Shown here piece after piece: positions 28,705-42,900 of a DNA stretch of 64,000 nt. Both the position numbers and the translations under genes were made by a program. The stretch covers positions 6,448,001 through 6,512,000 of the forward strand of contig JAKCOZ010000032.1 of NCBI GenBank assembly GCA_022605955.1, given 5' to 3'. Within the stretch, counting starts at the first letter, position 1; every line of letters starts with the position of its first letter. This DNA comes from Rallus limicola. Lineage: Eukaryota > Chordata > Aves > Gruiformes > Rallidae. The notes under the pieces are model-generated. The model saw only the letters and a program-made list of their open reading frames with translations, did not search any database and had not been told where the DNA came from.

Positions 28705-30828
28705 ATAATAGAGGAAGCTTTTGTAGGAATCTTCCATGTTTCAATGAGTTTCCCAAAGCACTGCAGATGATTTAGAAACACAACTTACAGAATGCGCAGG
28801 CAAATCTAGTGGCTAAGGCTCCTTATCGTCCTGGAGTTTATTTGGTTAACTTGAACAGTGTGGGATCAGTCCCCCTTCTCTTCTATTTTAATCATCTACC
28901 AATGACTGTGATACCTCAGGCAATCAGATAAAACAAAGAAAAACAAATTTTTAGCTTGTACACTGCGTTTCAGTGACTCGACTTTACTGAAGCATGTAGC
29001 CAAATCAGAGATCTAGATAAATGTTGGGAGTATAAAGACATTGTGAATCCAATCTCCAAAGCATGTGGTTCCCCTATGCATAGAGAATGAGTCTGCGAGC
29101 AGTGTGGAGTGAGCAAGGTAGGCACACGGTGCAGAGGAGTAACTGCAGGCCTGTGAATCTGTGGGCATATGCTTAGGAAGGGGACATCTGAGATCCGGTT
29201 CCATCTCAGTGCATTTTTTCCCCCCACTTTTCACCTCAAGATTGATGAAACAGTCCTGTGAACAGGGATCAGGGCGGGCTACCTGTCTGTTGGTAGTGCA
29301 CTCCAGCCCCATGGCACCTGCTTTGTCACCCTCTTCCAGTGTGAGGGATGCACCACTGCCCTACCTAACCTATACTGAGGACTGGTAGTCAGGCCTGGAA
29401 GTGAGAGGTATGAGCTGAAGCTATGTCAGGCTGAGTTGTGTGATGTCCCGAGACAGGTACTTAATCTCTGCAGTGAGGAGGGAAATTAGATGCACTCTGT
29501 CTGTTACTTTCTACTAGCTGCTTCTTGGTAGCTGTTCTTCTAGTGTGTCATGTTTCTGAACTGCCCTCTGGGAACTCACTGTCTCTCCCTATTGATTATA
29601 TAGGGAGTGTAGAGTGCTGTCTCTGGATGGCATCTCATTTTGTGTGTTGCAGTTACCTGGAGAAATGCACATGGGTGTCTGGATGCAGCTGGGAATTTCC
29701 AGTCTGCATTCCCAAAAGGGATCCCACTGAATCCGGTTCCACTGTCACTCAGCAGAAATTCTTTGTTTAAACCCTCTAGCTGTCTTGAAAACGAGTTTGA
29801 AAATACTGAAAATTGAAGGAATTAACAAGGTATATGTGGAATTTGGGATGAACATTTAGAAGTGCTTTCCTGTGTTTGGTATATCAGTGAAACATCAGTG
29901 TCAGCAGTAGGTAGCATGTTTTTCAGCAGGTAGTTTCTAGCAGTCTGCTTTTCTCTCAGATAGCAGCATTGAGATGTGGTGAGAAATTCCAGGAGATACA
30001 CATGCCATGGTTGTTTTCATTCTCATCATGAATTGCAGGGAAGGGAAAGAAGATGAGAGAAGTTTGAAATAGCTACAGTACATAGAAAACATCAGCTGTG
30101 GAGCTGTGGTCTTGGCTCATGCTGGGCTGAGAAAAGGAGTCAAAACGATGGGAGGGACTTCAGGTAATTTAGTAGTCCCCATCCCCCAATCATTGGCAGT
30201 CCCCCAATAGAGTGAAGGAAGGGGGATGCCACCAGAAATGGTCAGTTCTCTGGGCATGGGAGTTGGCTGATCTCTTTGCCACAAAGGAATTACCTAGCTG
30301 AAGTAGCATGTACTTTGTCTGTTCATGAACAGGCACTCTTCTTCACTTCTGTATTATTCACAAATGCTGAAATATTTTGTGAACAAACACTAGCCCCTGG
30401 GCATAAACTATTTGCTTGAATTATTTGCAATTTATTGTTCATGGTGTGCAGTTGGCCACCTAGGTCACAGAATATTGTTTCTGCTTTTAGATACAATGAC
30501 TAGAGAGTGAGGGATTGTGTGTGACTCCCGGTTAGATGTGTTTTTATTCAGGGCAGCTGTGCAATTGTACTAAGAGGTAGGTACCATCTCTGGCTGAAAA
30601 GGTCCCTTATGCTGCATATTGCAGATAGGTGAGAGCATGTAATTTAGAAAGTATCAGTGTGCTGGGGTGGTTTTTTTTTGGTCAAAAAATACTTTTCCTG
30701 ACCGTTCCTGATCAATCACTGCTGTGGGCAGGGCACTGGGCAGTGGGGACCTGTGCTCTGATCTCTTACATGTGTGCTTGTATTTATATGAAATCCCAAG
30801 CACTTGTGTATATACCTTTTTTGATGTT
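28705..30828. other. non-coding interval
   Basis: About 2.1 kb with no recognisable gene, RNA gene or repeat. A T run precedes 30680. Confidence 0.5.
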
Positions 30829-30886
30829 AGCACAGAATTGTAGGGGCTGGAAGGGACCTCCAGGGATCGAGTCCAACCCCCAAATG
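30829..30886 (-). mobile_element. CR1 LINE tail fragment, minus strand
   Basis: Only the last 58 bp or so of a CR1 element remain: CACAGAATTGTAGGGGCTGG followed by the conserved GGGACCTCCAGGGATC and GAGTCCAACCCC segments. It is a very short 5' truncation. Confidence 0.85.
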
Positions 30887-31722
30887 TGATATGGTTGGAT
30901 TTAATGAAATTAAGTTAACTGGGACTGACCTCTTGGGGACCATCTGAGTGAGCTTTGCACGTAAGCACAAACATTGTACGTGGGGTCATCTTTATGGGTC
31001 GCTTTTGTATTAGGGAGATCTTTCTGCTGAACTATGGCAAAGATTATTTTTGCCTCTTTTACCATTGTAAACTAAGTGAATGGTTCTTATTGGGCCTGTA
31101 CTCTTAAAAGTGAGAAAGTCGTATGAAAACTCTGTGAATTAGAGTACAGAGAGTAGTAAAAATATTTTGTATTTTTTAATGATTTTTCAGTATAGTTTGG
31201 ACTAGCTGAATGGGGTGAATGAAACTTAATAATAACAACATACTAAAGATTTCACATCTCTTCATTTGAATTTTTCCTTTTGTATTTATTCTTTAAGAGT
31301 GTTCCTTCTTGTTAAAGGCTTTCTCACACCAGTCTGCTGCTGTGCTCCATCATAATTGCAGTATGTGTCCTATACAGAAGTGATAAACTTATTTGCATGG
31401 CATTACATTTTCTTTTGTTGCTTAAACTAGGAGAGAAAAGGGGGAGAAAGGCAGTAAAAATACAATGCCATTTTAATGGTACATTAAAATTGTTTATTCA
31501 TATGTATTATAAATAATTGGTTACTGCATAAAGTAATTTAAGTATTTTTTTATATGTTACTATTTACATTTTATAGTATACTCATGCAGGCAGTGTCGTT
31601 AATACAACTCTAGCTGCATTACTGAGCAATGTAAAAACCATATTTTACTGGTTATATCATCAGTAAGAAATCTCTCAAAACCAATTTTTCCACATCTTGA
31701 AATATTTTTTGAGCTTGACCTT

Positions 31723-31770
31723 AAAAAAAAAAAAAAAAATATATATGTGTGTGTGTGTGTATACACACTG
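31723..31770. repeat. poly(A) followed by (AT)n(GT)n microsatellite
   Basis: Seventeen A bases pass into TATATATG, then about seven GT units, then TATACACAC. The poly(A) start could mark the end of an old retrotransposed sequence, but no body is recognisable upstream. Confidence 0.85.
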
Positions 31771-34284
31771 TTTCAGCTTAAGAAAAATCCTTATTCCAGA
31801 ATAAAAGCAAGGCACACCTTCTAAAAATAAAGAGAAAAGTCTAATTTACACTGTTCAGGTAGGAAATGACATGAGCTCGTTAGTCTCTGCTTCAATTAAG
31901 CTGGTCACATTGTTTTCCAGCGCTGGTTTCACTTGGTGCTGGGAGAAGGTGAGATCAGTATGAGAGCTCTCTTGCTGCCGTGCAAAGTTCTACTGCACTC
32001 CAAACTCCTCTGTTAGACTACTGCTTTTTTGATTGGACTTCTTCATTCTTAAAGCTGGAAACTCCTTTAGTGTGTCCTAATATCCTACTTAATTTTCACT
32101 GTAGAGGTGTTTCCGAGGCCCTTTGCAGCACACAGAGATGACAGTCGTCGTTCTAGAATGATGCCCAAGGGGCAGAGTTCATCAGAGGCCTTCAAGAAGC
32201 ATTTTAGGTGAAAGGAAATTTCTTTGGGGTTCTCCCTGAAGTCACCCAACACGACCAGGCTCACCAAATTTGGAGGGCTCAGTTGGCAGCTTCACAGAGG
32301 ATATGCAGGAGATGAGGCTACTCTCATGGTTCTTGCTTGTCTCCCAGGTGAGGGATGAAGGCGGAACAGTAAATTTTGCCGTTATTCCAATGTGACCATC
32401 TTAAGGAAATGGAACAGCCCCAAACTAGATGCAATGAGATATTTTTGCAGTCTTTGTGATGAAAGGATGCAGGATGTTCACTTTTGGAGGGGAAAATCCA
32501 AGAGAAAAGACCTCCAGCATGGGCTCTGGCTCTTAAAAGGTATACAAAGACTGTGAGCAGGGAAATAGTAACCCGAGGAATTTGGGGACAAAGAAAGCTT
32601 GGGGAGAAAATGAAAACAGAATCGTGATTTCACAGCAGATGAAATGAAGGTAGCGAAAGAGAGAGGCCATGCTAAATGTAATCAGGCCTTGGCTCCCTAT
32701 GGGGGAGTGACAGAATGGGCAATGCTACTGGGACCGTGTGCCGGTTACATTCATAGCCAAAGTATGCATACAGCTGTCGTTTTCAGATAGCATTTCCCTG
32801 TAACGTGCCATTTTGTTTTATTCCTGTGAGTGGTGAAGGGATAGCTAGTTTATTTGAAATCCATCAATGTAAAATGTATTGTAAGCAAAGGCTGCGCATG
32901 CTATGATGTTATAGTTCTCCCCATTTTTATAGTCCCGCTGCAGAAATGCATACTCCCTCCTTCAGATTGTTCACTTGAGGGGTTGTACATGAGCGACTTG
33001 TGGAGTACGCCGGGCTTTTACTCTGAATAATGAGCAAAATTAACTTAATTGTGTAGAAAAACATGTTATTTATGCTGGTTTAGAATGAAATAGCTCAGGT
33101 CTTAAGGGAAATGCGCTGTTGTATCTTGTTGGATGCAAACAGAAATGCATGTGCTGCTAGTGCAGTTTTCGGCCGCTCCCTGAGGACTGAGCTGTCTGTC
33201 TTCAAGCATCCTCAGTTCAGCCCTGAGGAAACAGCTTTTCCCCAACTATATTCTTGCAGTTATTGCTGGGGATGCAATTGGGGATATTCTCCATGAGATT
33301 AGTCCATCACTAGGACCGTGTTCTCTCACAAAGACTTCATATCTGAAACAGCCAGAGAGGCAAACCTAGGACAGGGCAAAGAACCTGGGAATTTCACCTT
33401 TAAAAAGCAGAATGTAGCATCAGGCTGGTTCTGAGGAGTAGGGTAAATAATTCACCATAATTTTATCATATATTTTCATTCTACGTTTTTACCTGTACTT
33501 GAAGTCTAAGCTCTTCAGTATATTGTGATGGAAAAAAATAACAAAAGGAGCAATGAAAACCAAAGAGGTCAGGATAGCAGTGTGTTTGCATACACAGTGA
33601 CACAGTTTCTCTGTCTCATCCCTGGACTGGTTAAATCTAACCGTCTAGACCAGCGACTCCATGTTAAGCTACACCAATCAGGGCATCTTCTTTACAAAAT
33701 ACTAGTGAGATACGCTGCAGAGAATTTAGCTATAACAACAAAAAGAGAATGAGCATTACATGAGTTCTTTGAATTTAATTATACGAAACCTCCCCCAGTT
33801 TTTTGTGAGTGTAGCAGTGAAAGGTTATTAAAATGCACACATCTAATTGATACCTCTCTATCGCTCAGATTTCTAGTTTGGATTTGGTCTAGCACGTAAC
33901 ACAGGCTTTTCTTTGGCAACAGAAACTGCTCATTTCTCTAAACTAATGACAGGCAGTAAGGGAGATTTAACGCAGATGGATTTATGATAGAAAATAGAAT
34001 TAGCTTTCTGAGCACAATTTAAGAGCTGTACAAAGCCTCAACCTCTGTGCTGTTTACTCATCTTTGGCTTTTTATCAGTTAAGCATTACTTGCTGCTTTC
34101 ACTGAGTTAGTATTTGCTTTCAGTTGCTATATTCTTTGTTGGCTAGTCTTAAGAGATTATATCCGTAGTTTAATTATATTAAGTTCTCTCTTAAGTTTCC
34201 TAGTATCTGTCAATGACTGTGCAGCCATGAGGGAAGGGTTTATCTGTAAATGTGCTGGCTTTGGTTGGCATATGTCATCTCATG

Positions 34285-34332
34285 CTAACCACTATGAAGA
34301 TGATTAACTCTATCCCAGCCCCAGCACGATAA
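34285..34332 (-). mobile_element. possible remnant of an ERVL-type LTR end
   Basis: The segment ATTAACTCTATCCCAGC and its surroundings resemble the terminal part of the LTR at 49148-49448, where the equivalent reads AATCCTATCCCAGCC. Only about 45 bp can be aligned by eye, with no partner end or target duplication, so chance similarity is possible. Confidence 0.3.
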
Positions 34333-34441
34333 GTTGGGGAGAAGGTTGGTTGGTTATTTTTGATGTGCCAAAATCTGCCTTGGAAAGCCTAAATGTTAAA
34401 TAAAAACCCCCAAAGCTCCCTGCCTCAGTTCCTTGGTACCA

Positions 34442-34465
34442 CCCCTCCCACCCCCCCTCACCCCC
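34442..34465 (-). other. canonical G-quadruplex motif on the minus strand
   Basis: The plus strand has C runs of 4, 3, 7 and 5 separated by T, A and TCA. The minus strand therefore fits G3+N1-7 four times with loops of 3, 1 and 1, and the plus strand could form an i-motif. It lies about 80 bp before a CpG-rich patch. Confidence 0.75.
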
Positions 34466-37400
34466 AGTCCTCCTAGAGCTGGTCCTCACACTGTTTTTCC
34501 TTAATCTTCTTGTTTCTGGTGGTTTTGCCCCTTCTGAAGTCGTTTTCCCAAGGCACCGACAGCGCTCCTGAGGGACTGGCTGTATCTGGCTGCAGTGCTC
34601 AGGAGCCGGCCAGAACCGGCTGGAACCAGTACAGGCAGCGCCGGCCTTCTCTCACAGAGACGCCTGGGCCTTGCTTCCAGTGCCTGCGTACAGAAAAGAA
34701 AAGCATTGTACCTTTTGAAATGCAAAGAGTGTATTTTCCTTTGTAAAGCTGACCCGATAGAGAGCAAGGCTGAGGTGTAGGCAGTGTGTAAGGAGGGAAG
34801 ACATCAGCTGCTTCATCTCAGCACTCGCCTCCTGGTAAGTACCTGCAGATACCAGTTCAGTTCGCTCGCTCAGCTGTGGGTCTTCTTGAGGGGTTGCGTT
34901 ATTGTGAGGGAGATGTGTGTGTCTTCTGTGGAATCTATAGGCCCAGTTATTAAATGCACTGGCAAGAAAAGGAAATGTTACACGTTTTTTGGTGTGCTAA
35001 CTTCAGGCAAAACTCTCCACATCACTGCAGAACAGTGAAGCCTTCATGTTTGGTTTGAACTTCTGAAAGACGTGTCAGTGTAATTTTTACATAGGGAAAA
35101 TGTGCATTTTTCAGTAATGTTTCTCTAGGACTGCCCTTTGATTTGGAAATCATTCAGGTAGGAAATCGACGTTTTTGTTTAGTTTTTAATTTATAAGCAT
35201 TTTGGAGGTTTTTTCCTGAAACTTCGTTTAAAAAAAACCAAAGCCTAAATTGTATGTGTATTTCTAAAATATAAGTATTTTAAAAAAATACATGGTTTAG
35301 TTTAATCCAAAACTCAGTTGTGAAAAAGACATTCAAATTCAGTTCTGCTTCCATTTAACCAGGTGGTAGTGTTCCTGCTGTCTTCAGTGGATGCAGCATC
35401 GTGTCTCTACTATTTTTTAATCAAGTCTTTGAAATAATTTCCATATGTCCTGTGCATTTTTCTCCAGGTTTGCTGATAGCTGAACATTTTCAGGTGTTTT
35501 AAACTAGTACCTAGGGAAGTTGTAAAAAATTTGCTTGACTTTGGTGTTTCATTACCTTTTGTGTTTCGTTGCAAAAAGGAAATACAGAAAATACTCCAGC
35601 TTTTAATTTACAGTTATGCAGTGAGAGAAAATATTATAACAGCATCATCAAACCCATCTAAAACTTTGCTTTTTGGACACTGAGTGTGGAACTCATGCTG
35701 CTTGATTTTCAGTAACTCAGTAGGTGTAGTGATCTACACCTAACCACCCCATCACAGTGCAGGGAGGCTCAGTCGGTACAGTCAGTGGAGTCTGAAGAAA
35801 TATAAATGCCATGTATAGGCTGAGTTTAATTCCATTGGCTATGTTGATTCTGCCTCCACTGGTATGATAAGAGGTCAAAGCAACTCATTTTGGTGGAGAT
35901 ATCAATACTGTAGATACCAGGAGCCAGATGCTTTAAGTAGGGAAGATGATTTTTGTGTGTAGCAGTGAGTGACTATTCTTGTTACTACACTGCCAAGCAT
36001 TGATGAATCAATAGAGCCAGATATTAAAACCAGATGACTTGAAATTTCAAGTAGCAAACATCTGATACACTAGGGGCTTTCCAGTATTGACTAATAAAAA
36101 CTAGAAAATAGATTGGTACTTTTAATTTGTTAATTTGTACTGTTAAAAAGCAATGAACTTCATCAAAATACAAGAGGTTGGATTAGAATTCAGAAGATAA
36201 GTACCTGTAAGATCAGAAGCATAAATTCCTATACATATGCTTCCTCCCTCCAGCCCACCAGCTGTTAAATGCTATTTTGTCAACATAATGCAAGCAGTAA
36301 ATTTTGAGATCTCATAAACTATCTGGAAAGTAGATGTGTGTTGTTTGAGCCTATCCCAAACCAGATCAGTTGTTTAGAAAGATGAATTTGCAGTTCTGAA
36401 TGTGATGTTTGATGTCCAGCCACATGTATTCCTCTTCTATTATACATCCTGTGCAGCTTTGAAACCATTCAAAGGGAATTGATATTTCTAAGATCTATGG
36501 CTATACCAGTCAGCTAGGCCCATTTGGGCGTAAATCCCAAACGTTACACAAATCATTTTGAAGTTAAAAAGAAAACAAATAAATTTAAGTTTGGTGGTGG
36601 TCAAGTGCAAAATTGTGAAAGCTTGGGGTTTTTTTTTTTCCTTCATCCAAATTGGAATGGCTATGAACCTAATCAAAATACTCTGCGGAGGAAAATGAAT
36701 ACCAGGTTAGAAGCAGAACAAATAAAAGAAATAAATAACCACTGTATAGCACTCTAAGATTTGTAGCCTAAAGGCTGAGAAAATTAAAGGGAATTTGGCT
36801 GTAATAAAGGTACTGTATCATAGTGAAGTGTAACGCGATTGTAATGTTAAGTCCATTTGTAGGAACAATAAAAAAGACCTTACAAAGGATTTTAAAAAAA
36901 GACAAAACCAAAACCAACTTATGTGACATTGTGAGTAAATTCTACAAATATTGTTCATTCTTAATAATTACTTTAAGCAAATCTACTTGACACGTGTACA
37001 CCCCCCCCAGTAAATTCCCATTAGGCGTACATCAATACCAAATTAGGCCCTGTGTTTCCTGGCAATCTGAACAGCTTGGAGGTGCTTGTTTTTTAGATTT
37101 TATTTGTATAGCTATTGCCTCTGAAGTAATTGATTCTAGGTGTCTGAGAGTCTTTTTATTTTATTTTTTTAATGCTGAAGCCAGTCAAAATCTTTTCCAA
37201 TGTATTATAGTAAATAATTGTGTTCCTGTAATGGTGATAAACAGTATTTCATGTGCATGTCTCGTATATAGAATACAGAAGCAAAGTGTGAATAGCATCA
37301 GGAGTGTGCCTTTCACATTATAGGATTGTCCTGCTGAGTTATTAAGAAAGGCTTGGTCAGTTATAAACACTTCACAACTGCAATGTACGCTTTGCAGACT

Positions 37401-37825
37401 GGATAATACTAACGGCCTTTTAGTCCAAAGTATTTATCATGACTAAATGCATTAAAAGTTGGCCTGTTATCTCCATGATTATACTCCTGTGTGGCAAAGC
37501 TATTCTGTGGAATAGCAAAGCTGGACAGATATGAAGGAGGAAAGGTGTCCCGTCCCGGTGGTCAGGCCTGTAAAACAGCTGTGGATGTTTCTTGCAGTGT
37601 CTTGACGTGACAGCAGGTTATACAGTCTCAGTGTTCAAATTCTGCACTGGAAAATGAAGGCTCAGCAGTCTTCTGGCTCTGTTTCCAGATCTGAACTTCT
37701 GACATTTAGTAAGCCATGATGATGGAGAGTTGCAAACGCCAGTTTGCAGTTGCAGCATACTGGAATTGCACGGTTTTTTTCCTGCCAGGTGATCTATAGC
37801 GGGACAGATATAATTGTACTCAATG

Positions 37826-38211
37826 GGGCTTGTGCAGCCTGGAGAAGAGAGGGCTCCAGGGAGACCTGATTGTGGCCTATCAGTACTTACAGGGGTCCTA
37901 CAGAAAAGCAGGAGAGGGTCTGTTCTCCAGGGAGAGCAGTGACAGGACAAGGGGCAATGGCTTCAAGCTGAAAGAGGGCAGAGTTAGATTAGATGTTAGG
38001 GAGAAATTTTTCTCTGTGAGGGCAGTGAGGCCCTGGCACAGGCTGCCCAGAGAAGCTGTGGCTGCCCCTGGATCCCTGGCAGGGTTCAAGGCCAGGTTGG
38101 ATGGGGCTTTGGGCACCCTGGGCTGGTGGAGGGTGTCCCTGCCTACGGTAGGGGTTTAGAACTAGATGGGCTTTGAAGTCTCTTCCAACCCAACTCAGTC
38201 TGTGAATCTAA
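37826..38211 (+). mobile_element. CR1 LINE 3' fragment, plus strand
   Basis: The element starts within the C-terminal coding part (a 37830-38159 frame with [19 protein letters not shown] and [10 protein letters not shown]) and runs to a tail CTCTTCCAACCCAACTCAG that ends near 38211. It is about 386 bp with an unusually intact open frame for its length. Confidence 0.92.
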
Positions 38212-38499
38212 GATATGTCCCATCTGATGAAATGTTTTCAATTAGGGGAGGCATTGACTTAATGATACACTTAATAAGTTAATTATTTTTTTTACTGCTC
38301 AGCTTTTTGTAGATATAGCTTGAATCCTCAAGTTATTAGTGACCAAAAAATGTTTACTCTGCGAAGGGTCCCCATACAAGAGGGATCACAGTTTGGACTG
38401 TTCAAATAATTGATTTGTAAATATTGCAAAATCTGGACAGATTAGTTGTTGTTATAGCTACTAGATATGCAGAGGTGCTGCTGCCTCAGGCCTGGGCTG

Positions 38500-38567
38500 G
38501 ATGTTTCTGTCATCATCTCTATGATCCTTGGGGTCCCTTCCAACCCATGCCATTCTATGATTCTTTG
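38500..38567 (+). mobile_element. CR1 LINE tail fragment, plus strand
   Basis: GGGGTCCCTTCCAACCC and CATTCTATGATTCT are the diagnostic CR1 3' end. The upstream boundary is uncertain; roughly 70 bp are recognisable. It lies about 290 bp after another CR1 copy in the same orientation but is a separate insertion, since each has its own tail. Confidence 0.85.
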
Positions 38568-39936
38568 ACTTGTTAATTAATTACTGTCTTTAAAGCAGTA
38601 GAAAATGTACAGATTTCTGTTGCTTAATTTGGACTGTGTACGATTCTGTGCTTAATGCGTCCTGTGCTAACACTTCTCACCAGTCTCTTTAAACCAACAA
38701 GCACTTCACTTTACTCTTTCTGGCCTCAGCTTTTGTATTGATGGTATATTTTGGGGGTACCATTGACTCCTAAACCCTGTAAGGTCTGAAGAGCTTTAAA
38801 GCTTCATGACATTGTTCTGTTTTTCCCAACAGACTCTCTTCCAACCACGTTTATTGTCTGTGTGTGCTGTGTGCAGTGGTCCTGCAGCGTGGCGCTTGGG
38901 CAGCCTTCTGGGTATGGGTCCCTAATGACCAATAAACATCCTCTGAGCCATTGCCACTGTGCAGGGAGGGGTTGTTTGTCCTTTGCTGTGCATTCTTTCT
39001 CTTTTGGGGGAGACAGATTGCAGCATACAAACATGTTCACAATGGAGATTCACCACTGCTCTGTAGAAGAACCTGAGAATGTAAGCACTGAGGAAAAGAC
39101 CTTTGGGGTTTAAGCTGTATGTCTGTGGAAAATACAAGGAAAACTTCATAACATGCAGCACTGTTAGGTCTGCTCCAAAAAAGGGTATATCAACTGCATT
39201 CAGAAGGGGAGTGCTTACTTTTATTTACTGACATCCCTGTTTATTATCTTAACTCCTAACGTGAGAGAGAAAGTAGTCATGACTGATAGCTTGCTGTGCC
39301 CCGACCTGCCTCTTGACTGTAGTTTCATAGCTAAACAAAGAGCTATTCATCCAAAACACTCTGAACCGTCACTTTAGAGATCTTAAATAAGATTTATCCC
39401 TCCCCAAATCCACAGAACAAAACAGTAACAGAAAGTGATTTTCACTACTGGTTGTTTAATGACGACCGAGACAGACAGGGATGGCACTGCTCATAAGGTT
39501 ATGTGATGTACACCAGTCCAAAGACATGGAAACCACTTGCAGGGACTCATTCATCTTGTAAGTGATAAATTTAAGCTTTTGCTCTCATCTTTGTTTTGGT
39601 TTGTAATGTGCAGCAGTGCTCCAGTCAGCTCAGATTCATTCTGTAGCCCCAACTCTGTAATGTTTGCAGAATATGTTTCTGGAATTTTTAGGGGTTAGTT
39701 TGGGAAAATATGTTTTATTTTTAGGATGAGAAATGAAGCAATTATTTTATTCTTATAATGCCACACAGAGCAAGATCCAGGTTAAACAGGAGAAATGTAT
39801 TTTGATTTTTCTTGTTTGCATGACTGCTCTCTAACAGTGAATTAATTCCTGCCAGTTATCCTGCTCTTACTTTGCAGTTACTTGATATCCCTAATATATA
39901 GAGATCTCTACAACTGTGGATTTTTGGTGGGGCGTG

Positions 39937-39995
39937 GTTTTTGTTTTGGTTTTTTTTTGGGGGGGGGTGTTGTTTGTTTGGTTTTGGTTTTGTTT
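39937..39995 (+). repeat. T/G homopolymer-rich low-complexity tract
   Basis: GTTTTTGTTTTGG-type sequence with a T run, then a run of nine G, then TTTGTTTGG units. Similar TTTGTTTGGG words recur on the plus strand near 18917, 54601, 55116 and 61256. Confidence 0.7.
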
Positions 39996-42900
39996 GAATG
40001 CTCCCTGGAAATATGAAAGGCTTGTAATGATTATTTACCTAGATAGATTTTTAACTGAACCCTCACCCCCACCCCAGAGTTGTGACTCTCTTCTTGTTAA
40101 CCTTGTTTTGAGACGATAGAAGGTATTTTTCCATTCCTCAGAAAGTCAGACTGGCAGAAATTGAAGGATGGACCCTTCTGTTTTTATGAAGTAGGGGAAG
40201 CAATTGTAAGATTAAGTCAACTTTGTGAGCACAAAACTCTCAAAGAGAGTTGCAAAGGGAAACGATTCAGGTTCTGGCAAAGCGAAGCTGCCTGTTCAGT
40301 TTCTGAAGTATGCCTCTTCTGTTGAAGGTTGTTAGATGAACTATGGCAGACTTCTGGTGGATACTCTATTTCACTTCTTCACAGAGCTGAGTTACAGCAC
40401 CAACTGATGTCTGTGGATACTGAGTTTATACAGTGAAATCCTCACCTGCTTTTGGAGTCTTGGGGCAGGAAACAAAGACTGTCCCATGGTCTGCACTGTC
40501 CATACATGTGTTCAGTCTTGCGTGTGACCTCTCTGAGCTAAAGATTGCTCTTTTAAGACTTCTGATTTCTATCCCTGACTTTGCTGTTGGCCTGAAGGTG
40601 GCAATGACCAAGTAACTTTGCTGTTTTATACCTCAATTTTCACATGGCAGTCTAAGGAAAGAGTACTTGTTTTCTGTGCAAAGTGCTGAGAGGAGCTGAG
40701 TGTAAGAGTTCGTTATTGCCGTTCTATTTTCCAGTTCTGCAGTGGTACTCATTAAAATATGAATGATACATTACATTAGACTGATTGTATTGACACAATA
40801 ATGAAGTAGGAGTACTGATGAGTCAATGTGTGTCCCCCGCGTTGAAAAAGACCTTTTAGCTACAGATCTGATTCTTTTGCAAGAAGAGTAGAATGAAGCA
40901 AAGAAGGGGTGTATTGGTGCCTGAGCTGCAAGTCTGTCTCAGGAATGTCTCTGTATGCATTTTGTACACTGTGGCTGGGTACCTTTTTGTCCTGGGTCCA
41001 CCGAGAAGCCCAGGGCACTGCTTACTAGGACTGTCGGCTTGTGAGTGCTTAAAATTGTCTCCTTTCTGTGCTTAAAAGCATCAGAAGATACGGTTGGAGA
41101 AAAGCTACCATTGGCCTCATGCTGCTGAGCATCTAGTTACTGTGATTATGTTCAAGTTGATTCTTTGCTTTGGATGTATGAGAGAAGTAGCAGACACACG
41201 GTGTTTACACAGTCTATAACTAGAGTGGGTTTTAACAGCAGTGTTAAAATGGTCTGTGTGTCTCCCCTGTGTTACTGCGATGAGTTGCTTTACAATGAGC
41301 TTGCTCCTTTGATTGCAGACTTCATAGCTAAAGTGGTCTGCCTTTGTATTAGACTAAGCTGCCTTATGTTGTCACGCCTATTAAAGCTGGGGCAGTTATA
41401 TAGCAGTGGTATCCATACTTTTTGTTATCCCTGAACAAAGCTGATGTTGTGTGGATTTGTATCTCAAAAAGGGGTTTCTCTTTGAGTAATAACATGCCAC
41501 TTATATCTTTAAATTGTTTTCTCATTGTAAAGAACGACCTAGTCAAAATCCAGCAGCTCATAGAATTGCCTCTGAATATCAAAGTACCCGCATTTTTTGG
41601 CTTTTTGCCTTTAAAAATACCTTTTTTTTTAAACTAATGATACAAAATTGTCTGTAACAGAAATACTGGTGAAAAAGCATTGACATCTTTAAAATGGGAT
41701 TAACAACTGCTTTAGAAAATGGGAGGAATTCATGGAGAAATTCAGTTAAAAATTCACTTCCTGGGGATTTTAGGTGATTTGGGGCTGTTTTTCCAGCAAT
41801 CTAATGATATCTTTTGACATTAAATACATACTAAAGAAAGCATTTTATAGAGGAAACATGTGCTCACCTACATGGGTGTGTAAAGAGGTAAACTTTAATG
41901 AAAGCAAAAAACCATCAGAGTAAAGAATTGTGATGGCATTCATTCTGATTCCGAAGTGCCTTCTTATGTACGTGCTTAACATGGGCAATTTTGCCTCTTT
42001 TCATTGTGCTTTTAAAGTGCTTTTCTTCTATTTGTCCACTGAAATCTGTGGAAATGGATCCTATTGACTTTGTTTTGGGCTCTTAAAGCATATGCTCATT
42101 TTAAAGGCCTATTTTAATCATGCTTCAGTGAAAAAGATGGAATTATTCAGATGATAAAGCATCTCTACTGAGCAAAGTTCATAATTAGGGCTACAGTGAA
42201 AAAGAGATCCAGTCTGGCCAAGACTGGGGTTTTTTCATATTGTCTGGGTAGATTTATGTTTTAGCTAGATACCCAGGCGACTGTTTTTAAATGAATTTCC
42301 TACGTCCTTCAAGGTTAGATGTCATTGGATTCTGACGTTTTAGCTAGGAAAAGAGAGTGCTACAATATATAGCATCTTTCTTTTGGCATAACTATCTACC
42401 TCTTTTAATTCTGTTTAAAAAAAAAGCAATATATAAACTAATGCAGCTAAGGCAGAAGTGGCAGTAGTGCCTCTGAAATGAATTCCCATCAAATGGAAGG
42501 AGATACACTAGGTGCCAACAGCAAGGATCACAGTTAGATTTTGCTTATGAAACGTAGCTACCAGAACACACAGAGGTTTTGCTCTTTGGTAATGATCATG
42601 GTGCTCGTGTTAAAATGGGATTCCTCTCTCTGTGTGTAATGGAATTTAATGTATGCTTTTTTAAACCAAATGTTTCATGATCAAGATGAGCAAGAAATGA
42701 TTGAAATGTTTCTCTGGTGAAAGAAACGACTGGTCAACTGGCAGAATGGATAGCAGTACATCTTCAGAACCCTCTATTCTTCCTTTTGCTGAAGGAGATT
42801 GCCAAACTACTGGCTGTGGTGTGTAACCATGCTAAAAGCTGCCGCTGCACTAGGGTACTACTTCTGCTCTCTGCAGCACCTGCCGTGTAAACTTCTAGTG

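Larger units (their letters stand above)
30887..37825. other. non-coding interval
   Basis: About 7 kb without a recognisable gene. It includes a poly(A)/TG microsatellite (31723-31770), a possible LTR-end remnant (34285-34332), a C-rich quadruplex-capable tract (34442-34465) and a CpG-rich patch (about 34538-34690). Confidence 0.5.
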
